Source of the DNA: Bacillota bacterium
GTDB lineage: Bacteria > Bacillota > Clostridia > Saccharofermentanales > Fastidiosipilaceae
Direction: 5' to 3'
DNA length: 10,495 bases
NCBI GenBank assembly: GCA_023420715.1
Contig: JAEZVR010000009.1
Coordinates: 1-10,495 of the forward strand
Shown: positions 4,914 through 10,495 of the stretch, piece after piece
How positions within the stretch are numbered: position 1 is the first letter of the stretch
Layout of the letters: every line of letters starts with the position of its first letter
Notes under the pieces: model-generated
Databases searched by the model: none
Seen by the model: the letters and a program-made list of their open reading frames with translations, nothing else
Told to the model about the DNA's origin: nothing
Made by a program: the position numbers and the translations under genes

Positions 4914-7766
4914 ATGAAACCTAAAATCCGAACGGTTCGCTGTGTATGGGCAATCATCTTTACCCTAATTTTTATTTTAGGATTGTTGCCCATTCCACAG
5001 ATATATGCAGCGGGAACCTATAAAATTGAGGATACCAGTTATGGTTTTGATCAATATTTGCTTTGGGCGAAGGGTCAATCCGCGGATGAAATCTGGGTCA
5101 GCGTGAACCATCGTGAATTGAATGCCTCAAGGATCGATTGGGATGTTAAGCAATTAAAAGGTTACCGAAAAACCTTTTTTGAAGCGGGTGTTTTTAACGC
5201 AAAGGTGGGTGGATACAAAGCGACAGAAAGTTTGGTTTTGGCAACCCCTAACGCACTAACCGTTTCTGATTTAAGTTTTGTGACAGATGGACAACTGATC
5301 GTCGATACGGATACAACTGTTCATTTTGAAAATGTGTCATTCAAGGTGGCACCGACGATTAAAGGCTATGCGACTTTTCATAACTGCACATTTCACGATG
5401 GCAAAGTAAAATTAGAAGGTGGTCGTGCAGAATATACTGGCAGTACGACACCGCCGATTGAAGAGGGTACTCCAGCTGTCACGCACACGCCTCTCGATTT
5501 ACAATTGTCCTCGTTAACTGCGACATTGGTTCAGGGTGAACCGGCGGATCTTTCTTTGGGCTATGAATTAACAGGCAGTCAGAAGGATTCTGCGGTTGTA
5601 GAAGCAAAATTCTCCTCGCTCATCGATGGTTTGTCGATCCGTATCGAACCCACGAAACAGCAGCTTGTGATTAGTGGGCGGGCCAATCAGCATGGTCAAG
5701 TTAAAGTGATTGTTGTTGCAAAGGGGAACAATCCGGAAGAACAGGTTGAAAAGCAAATTAACCTAACCATTTATCCCAAGATTCGTTTGGAATTGCCTGA
5801 TACGCTTTTTGTGACGACCAAATATGCGACACAATATCAGCAAAGTCTTAAACCAAAAATTGTCGTTGGCGATAACCCGCCCCAGGATCTCTTGACTTTT
5901 ATGCAGCAGGATGAAGATGGCCGCAAGGTCGATGTCCAGAAGGATTTAAAAGTTGTGACGGATCAGGGTCTACCAAACGGTTATCGTGCCTATTGGTTGT
6001 ATGATGGCATTACCGTTGCAGGAGATCATGCAAATCCCAAAGGAAAGTATCCGATCGCGCTTGAACTCACCGTTAAAGGTCAAACGGTTCGTTCAAATGC
6101 GGCCATACTCACGGTCTATGATGGGGATGAAACGCTAAAAGAACAGCTTGAAACAGTCTATTTTCAAGAACTCAAAGCACCCGCTACCTGGGAGATGGTT
6201 CCCTATTTTATTCGACGTTCAGCAGGTGCCGTCATACCAAATTCTTTAAAACGATTCACTGGATATGATCAATCTTCTGCCGCGGCCGAGCGTGAATCTG
6301 CACCTGGAGGCGCCGTGATGATGTCTCGCTCCAATGCTCGTGCTGCTGCAGCGAGATCCGCCCATGTAGATGCTGTTACCATGGCAACCCCTGGTGGCGG
6401 TGGGATCAATATGCCTGGTGATGGCGGAGCGGGTGGCAGTACCAATTACACCGGTGTGCTTGGCGTGGATGAACCTGGGAACTATGCGACGGATGAACTC
6501 ATCATCCCAAAAGGTACGGATACGGTTTTTGAACATATGAAATTTCTCTCCAGTATCAAAATTATCGTGCAAGATGGTGGGAAATTAACCTTAGACGATT
6601 CTGTCAGTTACGGAGATATTATTGTTGAAAAAGGTGGCACCTTATCTGCTCGCAATGGCTCTTCCATGGTCGGCCAAATTATTTTTAAAGATGGCTCTGT
6701 GATGGAAAATTTGGAAATTAAGAGTCATGCGAATCACTTAAGGGGTGACAATACAAAGCGTCCAGTTAAGGAAGCTGTTGTTCGAATTGAAGGTACAGTC
6801 GAAGCGCTTGGTACCAATGTCATCACTGGAGATGCGGGTAATCGAGATCATCTTGGGCGACAAAAAAGTCAAAATGCCATTTATCTTGCAGATGGTGCGA
6901 AATTGAATCTTCCAAGCGGCTCTACCGTAACTGCAAATGGTGGAAATTCATTAGCTTATACGCGCGAAGGCGGTGACGGCATCGTCATGGGGCGTTCGGC
7001 AGAGGTATCAGGCGCCGGTACGCTCATTGCGAATGGTGGGCTTGGCTATGAAGATCGGGGCGGACAAGCGGTAGTCGGCCCGACAGCAGATGAAGATCAA
7101 GATGTACCCGGTATTTTATCTGTTGAACATCTGCGTTTAGCAGGTGGGAATGGTGCATCTGTTATTGGATTGCCTGCTCCTGGCGGCTATGTAACCACTG
7201 GTTATCTACGTATCTTGGATCAAACTGATTTGACCGCTGAAGGTGGTATGGGGTTGAAGGCTAATCGCGAGCCAGGAGAACGGGCAGAGACCTATGATCC
7301 CAATTATCCAAATCCTCTAAGTCAGGAAAATCCGGTTGATGAAACTGTCCCTGAAACGCCAGTTGAAGATGGCGCTCCGACAGAGGATAGCAAGCCGACA
7401 GAGGACGGCAAGCCGACAGAGGACGGCAACCCGACAGATGACGGCAACCCAACAGAGGACGGCAACCCAACAGAGGACGGCAACACAACAGAGGATAGCA
7501 AGCCGACGGAGGACGGTGTTCCAGCAGAGGACAAAGCGCCGGCAGAAGGCAAAGTGCCAGCAGAGGGCATTAAACCAGGAGCTGGAAATAATCAAAAGCA
7601 AACACCAAAGCATGAGCGAGATCAGGCAGTTGGTCGTCATCCGATGCCCAGAACGGGTCAAAGAGAGGATAGTGCTACGATCAGTCTGGCCTTAGGCCTC
7701 GTTTTGGGCAGTGTTTTGATGGGGCTAAAACATCAATTGCGAAAGAAAACACAACACATGGATTAG
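4914..7766 (+). CDS. Large secreted, wall-anchored surface protein (solenoid-like adhesin)
   Basis: A 950-residue exported protein. Numbering is from ATG 4914. The upstream ATG at 4902 directly abuts AGGAGG (4896-4901), leaving no spacing, so 4914, with 12 bases, is preferred. Residues 1-33 are a signal peptide: basic start, a hydrophobic WAIIFTLIFILGLL core, then QIYAA. About 107-176 shows short beta-strand repeats (FENVSFK, ATFHNCTFHDG) like a parallel beta-helix. About 190-289 and 290-406 look like two Ig-like beta domains. About 457-513 is an Ala/Gly-rich linker. About 526-783 is a second Gly/Asp-rich solenoid-like stretch (VQDGGKLTLDDS, VEKGGTLSARNGSS, RIEGTVEALG). Residues 816-887 are twelve acidic hexapeptide repeats. 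The C-terminus is a sorting signal: MPRTG (911-915), a hydrophobic LALGLVLGSVLMGL segment and a basic tail. Sortase should therefore attach it to peptidoglycan. No catalytic motif is seen; adhesion or matrix building is an inference. Confidence 0.88.
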   Translation: MKPKIRTVRCVWAIIFTLIFILGLLPIPQIYAAGTYKIEDTSYGFDQYLLWAKGQSADEIWVSVNHRELNASRIDWDVKQLKGYRKTFFEAGVFNAKVGGYKATESLVLATPNALTVSDLSFVTDGQLIVDTDTTVHFENVSFKVAPTIKGYATFHNCTFHDGKVKLEGGRAEYTGSTTPPIEEGTPAVTHTPLDLQLSSLTATLVQGEPADLSLGYELTGSQKDSAVVEAKFSSLIDGLSIRIEPTKQQLVISGRANQHGQVKVIVVAKGNNPEEQVEKQINLTIYPKIRLELPDTLFVTTKYATQYQQSLKPKIVVGDNPPQDLLTFMQQDEDGRKVDVQKDLKVVTDQGLPNGYRAYWLYDGITVAGDHANPKGKYPIALELTVKGQTVRSNAAILTVYDGDETLKEQLETVYFQELKAPATWEMVPYFIRRSAGAVIPNSLKRFTGYDQSSAAAERESAPGGAVMMSRSNARAAAARSAHVDAVTMATPGGGGINMPGDGGAGGSTNYTGVLGVDEPGNYATDELIIPKGTDTVFEHMKFLSSIKIIVQDGGKLTLDDSVSYGDIIVEKGGTLSARNGSSMVGQIIFKDGSVMENLEIKSHANHLRGDNTKRPVKEAVVRIEGTVEALGTNVITGDAGNRDHLGRQKSQNAIYLADGAKLNLPSGSTVTANGGNSLAYTREGGDGIVMGRSAEVSGAGTLIANGGLGYEDRGGQAVVGPTADEDQDVPGILSVEHLRLAGGNGASVIGLPAPGGYVTTGYLRILDQTDLTAEGGMGLKANREPGERAETYDPNYPNPLSQENPVDETVPETPVEDGAPTEDSKPTEDGKPTEDGNPTDDGNPTEDGNPTEDGNTTEDSKPTEDGVPAEDKAPAEGKVPAEGIKPGAGNNQKQTPKHERDQAVGRHPMPRTGQREDSATISLALGLVLGSVLMGLKHQLRKKTQHMD
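7359..7574 (+). repeat. Twelve 18-bp tandem repeats encoding acidic hexapeptides
   Basis: Twelve contiguous 18-bp units encode the hexapeptide P-T-E-D-G-K/N with variants PVEDGA, PTEDSK, PTDDGN, TTEDSK, PTEDGV, PAEDKA, PAEGKV and PAEGIK. Central units are nearly identical at DNA level (CCGACAGAGGACGGCAAC type), while both ends have diverged, as expected for repeats that expand and contract in the middle. In the protein this forms a Pro-rich, strongly acidic stalk just before the wall anchor. Because the unit is a multiple of three and lacks stops in other frames, it produces long spurious open frames on both strands. Confidence 0.93.
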
Positions 7767-7787
7767 GATTTTAAGCTTCGTATGAAT

Positions 7788-7813
7788 AAAAGACCACTTT
7801 CGAGTGGTCTTTT
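7788..7813 (+). terminator. UUCG-loop terminator after the surface protein gene
   Basis: Arms AAAAGACCACT (7788-7798) and AGTGGTCTTTT (7803-7813) form a perfect 11-bp stem closed by a TTCG tetraloop, 21 bp after the stop codon. It ends the surface protein transcript and, being symmetric, could act in both directions. Confidence 0.9.
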
Positions 7814-7817
7814 GCAT

Positions 7818-7846
7818 TTGTGACATAAATTTATTTAAAATATAGA
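7818..7846 (+). promoter_or_regulatory. Probable promoter of the small membrane protein gene
   Basis: TTGTGA (7818-7823) and TATAGA (7841-7846) are separated by 17 bp and lie right after the preceding terminator. Transcription would begin near 7853, so an ATG at 7863 would have almost no leader, while the ATG at 7884 would have about 30 nt including AGGTG. Confidence 0.6.
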
Positions 7847-7883
7847 TGTATTTGGCGGTAACATGATGAAGCAGGTGACAAAC

Positions 7884-8429
7884 ATGCGCAGATTACGTAC
7901 ATTGATTATCCCGATTGGTCTCTTCGTTTTAATTCTTTTTTCGCTTGTAGCGCCATACATCATGCGCATACAGGTTCAGACATACTATTATTCACCAGAG
8001 CAAGTGATTTTAATGCGTAAGGCAGGGGAAGAGACATCGCGGCTGTATCAGGAAAAAACACAGAATCACACTTTAGATATACCCGGTAAGCAGGGCGATG
8101 CAAAAGAAGCTTCTGTTATTCCCTCGCCTGTTCAAGGGGAGACAAGATTAGGAGAAGCAGGTGATTATATCGTTTGGGAGCAACACGGTGGACGGCAGAA
8201 TGGACGTCAAAAGGTTGTAAAAGTGGTTGATAATCGATGGCAGACAATTGAAGATCATCAAAAAGATCAGAAGATGCTTCATGCTGGTTTACAGCATTTC
8301 GACAATGATTGGCAGTATAAGAAGGGTGTGAAGCTTTATCGCCCCAATCGTCATACGGATATCACGGATATACAGCCTAGAGATTTGATGGATGCTTCTC
8401 AGGTCACATTTGTGACCATGGTTCACTAG
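7884..8429 (+). CDS. Small single-pass membrane protein of unknown function
   Basis: I do not recognise the family. From ATG 7884 it is 181 residues. The start was chosen because AGGTG lies seven bases upstream and because the likely promoter would place the transcription start only about ten bases before the alternative ATG at 7863 (188 residues). The N-terminus is MRRLRTL followed by a hydrophobic segment, LIIPIGLFVLILFSLVAPYI, which suits an uncleaved membrane anchor with the rest outside the membrane. After about 30 polar, probably helical residues (YSPEQVILMRKAGEETSRLY) comes a mixed region ending in a compact Lys/His/Asp-rich domain with DYIVWEQ, VVKVVDNRWQ and GLQHFDNDWQYKKGVKLY. No cysteines, lipobox or catalytic motif are visible. 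It follows the surface protein gene by about 100 bp but has its own promoter, so a joint role is possible but unproven. Confidence 0.75.
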   Translation: MRRLRTLIIPIGLFVLILFSLVAPYIMRIQVQTYYYSPEQVILMRKAGEETSRLYQEKTQNHTLDIPGKQGDAKEASVIPSPVQGETRLGEAGDYIVWEQHGGRQNGRQKVVKVVDNRWQTIEDHQKDQKMLHAGLQHFDNDWQYKKGVKLYRPNRHTDITDIQPRDLMDASQVTFVTMVH

Positions 8430-8483
8430 GTTGATGTGACATTTGAGGTTTGCAAATTATTTAGAATGTTAATTAAAAATACA

Positions 8484-8492
8484 TGCTATCAT
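8484..8492 (+). promoter_or_regulatory. Possible extended -10 promoter of a short transcript
   Basis: TGC-TATCAT matches an extended -10 element. No good -35 is present 17 bp upstream (AATGTT). With the terminator at 8605-8633 it would give a transcript of about 135 nt covering the orphan reading frame. Confidence 0.3.
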
Positions 8493-8514
8493 CAAATAAA
8501 TAAATGGGGAAATA

Positions 8515-8619
8515 TTAGCGGAAAATCAAAATTTAGGAAAGGATACCGAATACCTGCGTAGCCTACAGATCGAAGATGGTCGTTTACCTAAAAAATACCT
8601 CTACAGCCAGCACCCTTAG
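8515..8619 (+). pseudogene. Orphan small reading frame without a usable start codon
   Basis: From codon 8518 to a TAG at 8617-8619 an open frame encodes 33 residues: AENQNLGKDTEYLRSLQ, then IEDGRLPKKYLYSQHP. Its composition looks like a real, charged helical peptide. No ATG, GTG or TTG lies in frame; the preceding in-frame stop is TAA at 8497-8499. Two simple explanations are visible. TTA at 8515-8517, which stands five bases after a GGGG run, could be a mutated start. Alternatively, a base may be missing from the G run at 8506-8509 after the ATG at 8504, since one extra G would give MGEILAENQ in frame. The stop codon lies in the loop of the following terminator, a common arrangement for very small genes. 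It may be a decayed gene, a peptide with a non-canonical start, or chance. No family is recognised. Confidence 0.35.
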
Positions 8620-8633
8620 CGTGCTGGTTTTTT
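8605..8633 (+). terminator. Strong intrinsic terminator upstream of the symporter gene
   Basis: CCAGCAC (8607-8613) pairs with GTGCTGG (8621-8627) around a 7-nt loop, followed directly by six T residues (8628-8633). It ends whatever is transcribed across 8430-8604 and isolates the symporter promoter downstream. Confidence 0.88.
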
Positions 8634-8662
8634 GTTTGGATGCATTTGATCGATGAATACCT

Positions 8663-8668
8663 TATAAT
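8663..8668 (+). promoter_or_regulatory. Consensus -10 box of the symporter gene
   Basis: A perfect TATAAT lies 39 bp upstream of the start codon and just after the terminator. The -35 is poor (TGCATT at a 16-bp spacing), so an activator or a weak basal promoter is possible. Confidence 0.5.
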
Positions 8669-8707
8669 GGTTTCAATTTTTAGGTTCTTTGAGGAAGGTT
8701 AGCAGAT

Positions 8708-10183
8708 ATGAATGCATTGAATGATATCCTCGTCGTGGTATCAGGTTTTATTTATAGCCATATCTTAATTTTGCTCCTGGTTTCGGCTGGTCTATATTTT
8801 ACGTTGAGAACACGCGCTGTCCAGATACGTATGTTTGGGCATATGTGGCAAACGATTATGAAGTCTCGAACGGTTGAAGGTGATGGAATATCTTCTTTTC
8901 AGGCTTTTGCGATTGGGATTGCATCTCGTGTGGGTACTGGGAATATTATGGGCGTAGCCCTGGCACTTATTTTGGGTGGCCCCGGTGCTATTTTTTGGAT
9001 GTGGGTCATTGCCCTAATTGGTATGGCAACTGCTTTTATTGAAGCGACTTTGGCGCAAATGTTTAAAGTTCGGGCAACAGACGGTACATTCCGCGGCGGC
9101 CCGGCATACTATATCCAACGTGGGTTGGGTAAACGGCGTTGGGGGGTTGTATTTGCCTGTTGTCTGATTTTTACCTTTGGTTTTTCATATAATTTAGTGC
9201 AAGCCAAAACCATATCTGGTGTCCTGCAATCCACCTTTCATTTGCCCGCATGGGTAACGGCTGTTGGCCTCATCCTCTTATGTGCCCCTATTATTTTTGG
9301 CGGGATCAAGCGCATTGCACAAGCGGCGGCTGTCATTGCTCCGCTCATGGCTTTTGTCTATATCGGATTGGCACTGGTGATTATTGTCATGAATTATAAA
9401 CAAGTGCCTGGGGTGTTCTCTTTGATTTTCTCCACCGCATTTAAACCCATGGCTGTGGGTGGAGGCATTGTCGGTGGATTAAGTGCAGCTGTTTTAAATG
9501 GTGCAAAGCGCGGTCTGTATTCCAACGAAGCGGGTATGGGTTCTGCGCCTAATGCTGCGGCGACTGCAACTGTGGCACATCCGGTTCAGCAGGGCTTAAT
9601 TCAATCGATGGGTGTTTTTGTCGATACGATTTTAATTTGTTCCGCAACGGCTTTCATCTGCATTATTTCAGGGGTTTACCAGCCGGGAGTGACAACAGAT
9701 GCCCTTGCTCCAGTACTGACGCAACAGTCCATCGCGGCACAGCTTGGCGATTGGACCAAAATTCCAGTTGCACTGATTATTTTTGTCTTTGCCTATTCGT
9801 CAATTTTAGGTAATTACAGTTATGCAGAAGTGAATTTGGATTTTATTCGCGGCGTTGGAAAAAATAATTTGGCATTGCGTCTATTCGCTGTTTTAGCCGT
9901 TGGCTTAGGTGCAGTATTAGAAATGGGGTTAACTGTAAATTTGGCAGATTTATCTCAAGCCACGATGGCTGTGATTAATTTGGTCGCCATTTTCCTCATG
10001 GGTGGTTGGGCTGTTGCCGCTTTGCGCGACTATGAGCGACAATGGGTTAAAATTCGTCAAGGCGAATCCCATATGCTGCATTTTAGAGGAATTAAGAATC
10101 CGGATCTTCCAAAGGACCTTCCAGAATCGGTTTGGGTAGAGGATTTTTCCCGCTTCTCTGAAAATCATAAATGTTTAAAATAG
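8708..10183 (+). CDS. AGCS-family sodium:amino-acid (alanine/glycine) symporter
   Basis: A 491-residue inner-membrane protein of the alanine-or-glycine:cation symporter family, which imports small neutral amino acids with Na+. Length and the pattern of about eleven hydrophobic helices are normal. Family landmarks are ASRVGTGNIMGVA (GTGNI at residues 76-80), GGPGAIFWMW (90-99), TFRGGPAYYIQRGLGKRRW, and the signature block NGAKRGLYSNEAGMGSAPNA (264-283), followed by HPVQQGLIQSMGVFVDT. The GTGNI and SNEAG segments line the sodium and substrate sites in this fold. The start at 8708 has GAGGAAGG nine bases upstream. The C-terminal tail of about 50 residues is charged and cytoplasmic. The exact substrate cannot be told: relatives carry alanine, glycine, serine or glutamine (B. 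subtilis AlsT), so no symbol is given. It seems monocistronic. I see no glycine riboswitch in its leader and no clear terminator after its stop. Confidence 0.95.
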   Translation: MNALNDILVVVSGFIYSHILILLLVSAGLYFTLRTRAVQIRMFGHMWQTIMKSRTVEGDGISSFQAFAIGIASRVGTGNIMGVALALILGGPGAIFWMWVIALIGMATAFIEATLAQMFKVRATDGTFRGGPAYYIQRGLGKRRWGVVFACCLIFTFGFSYNLVQAKTISGVLQSTFHLPAWVTAVGLILLCAPIIFGGIKRIAQAAAVIAPLMAFVYIGLALVIIVMNYKQVPGVFSLIFSTAFKPMAVGGGIVGGLSAAVLNGAKRGLYSNEAGMGSAPNAAATATVAHPVQQGLIQSMGVFVDTILICSATAFICIISGVYQPGVTTDALAPVLTQQSIAAQLGDWTKIPVALIIFVFAYSSILGNYSYAEVNLDFIRGVGKNNLALRLFAVLAVGLGAVLEMGLTVNLADLSQATMAVINLVAIFLMGGWAVAALRDYERQWVKIRQGESHMLHFRGIKNPDLPKDLPESVWVEDFSRFSENHKCLK

Positions 10184-10241
10184 CGTAATTGTAAGGGTTT
10201 TGATCTTATAGAAAATAAATAAAGTTTTGAAGAGGGCAAAT

Positions 10242-10298
10242 AAACGGCACTCAAAACGGCACTCAAAGGTCAATGATCGCCTCAAAAACGGCATTCAA
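10242..10298. repeat. Short direct repeats beside the recombinase gene (possible attachment region)
   Basis: AAACGGCACTCAA occurs at 10242-10254 and, in tandem at a 12-bp period, again at about 10254-10266. A third, diverged copy (AAACGGCATTCAA) at 10286-10298 overlaps the recombinase stop codon. Clustered short repeats next to an integrase gene are often recombinase arm-binding sites or part of the attachment site. This is inferred from position, as the other end of the element is outside the window. Confidence 0.45.
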
Positions 10299-10495
10299 TT
10301 TTTGCGCCATTCTATCATCTTCTTTTTCTTTTCTTCTAATTCAGTTGGGGTTAATAGAATGTCGTGAACATAAACCTTATCTGTGTCCATCTTCTTGGAG
10401 TGGCCGTAGAGCGCTTTTAATTTTTCTAAATCTTCTTCGGTTTTTAAACGGCTGTAGCTGATGAATGTATGGCGTAATTCGTGGATGGATATATC
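10295..10495 (-). CDS. Tyrosine recombinase / phage-type integrase, C-terminal end (partial)
   Basis: The last 66 codons of a gene whose start lies beyond the right edge of the window. The reading frame gives DISIHELRHTFIS, then LKALYGHSKKMDTD and KVYVHD. This contains the family's catalytic box II residues His-x-x-Arg (HELR), the GHS histidine, and the tyrosine nucleophile in KVYVH, with the usual spacing. The tail is Lys/Glu-rich and ends in MIEWRKN. Such enzymes cut and join DNA through a 3'-phosphotyrosine to insert or excise phages and integrative elements. The gene points toward the symporter gene, with a 111-bp repeat-containing gap, so the element's edge probably lies between about 10184 and 10298 and the element extends to the right. 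The visible catalytic part is intact. Confidence 0.9.
   Translation of the reverse strand, partial: DISIHELRHTFISYSRLKTEEDLEKLKALYGHSKKMDTDKVYVHDILLTPTELEEKKKKMIEWRKN

Noticed and set aside
6246..6572. 108-codon minus-strand frame inside the surface protein gene
   Set aside because: It is a shadow of the GC-richer Ala/Gly linker region, with no ribosome binding site or motif support.
7261..7695. Several open frames of 75-119 codons on both strands over the repeat region
   Set aside because: They are by-products of an 18-bp repeat without stops in other frames. Their translations are monotonous (SSVGLP- or QQRTAT-type) and the genuine frame continues into the sorting signal.
8430..8707. Glycine riboswitch upstream of the AGCS symporter
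   Set aside because: Such riboswitches often precede these transporters, but the conserved tandem-aptamer sequences are absent. The terminator lies upstream of the transporter's own -10 box.
10273..10461. 62-codon plus-strand frame at the right edge
   Set aside because: It is antisense to the recombinase C-terminus, whose catalytic motifs on the minus strand are unambiguous.

Overview
The window looks like the chromosome of a low-to-moderate GC Gram-positive bacterium (Bacillota), probably a host-associated anaerobe or facultative anaerobe. The evidence is a cell-wall-anchored surface protein with a C-terminal sorting signal, strong AGGAGG-type ribosome binding sites, U-tract hairpin terminators, a PepF-type oligoendopeptidase, a Dps protein and an AGCS-family sodium:amino-acid symporter. 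I cannot name the genus from the sequence.

Layout. Positions 1-835 are prophage debris: a tail tape-measure gene broken by four visible lesions (minus strand), back to back with the first ~80 codons of an HK97-type portal gene (plus strand). Positions 836-4289 hold three minus-strand housekeeping genes, proC, dps and pepF. Promoters can be proposed for each, and hairpin terminators are visible after proC and dps. The pepF/cupin divergent region (4290-4474) is rich in small palindromes. A small plus-strand cupin gene follows. Then comes the dominant gene, a ~950-residue secreted, repeat-bearing, wall-anchored protein (4914-7766). It is preceded by a promoter that overlaps a 9-bp inverted repeat and is followed by a UUCG-loop terminator. 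A small single-pass membrane protein of unknown function (7884-8429) comes next. Positions 8485-8633 hold a short transcript-like unit with a 33-codon open frame that lacks a normal start and ends in a strong terminator. An AGCS symporter gene follows (8708-10183). The right edge (10295-10495) is the catalytic C-terminus of a tyrosine recombinase reading into the window, with short direct repeats just beyond its stop. This marks the likely edge of an integrated element extending to the right.

How the genes fit together. proC (last step of proline synthesis), pepF (intracellular oligopeptide breakdown) and the AGCS symporter (Na+-driven alanine/glycine-type uptake) all concern amino-acid supply. 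dps is an iron-storage and oxidative-stress gene. They appear to be independently transcribed and not one operon. The surface protein and the following small membrane protein are the accessory, least characterised part. No defence system, CRISPR array, tRNA or rRNA is visible. The most interesting points are the solenoid-like adhesin with its 12-copy hexapeptide repeat and MPRTG anchor, its palindrome-overlapped promoter, the cryptic small frame at ~8500-8619, and the phage scars at both ends.
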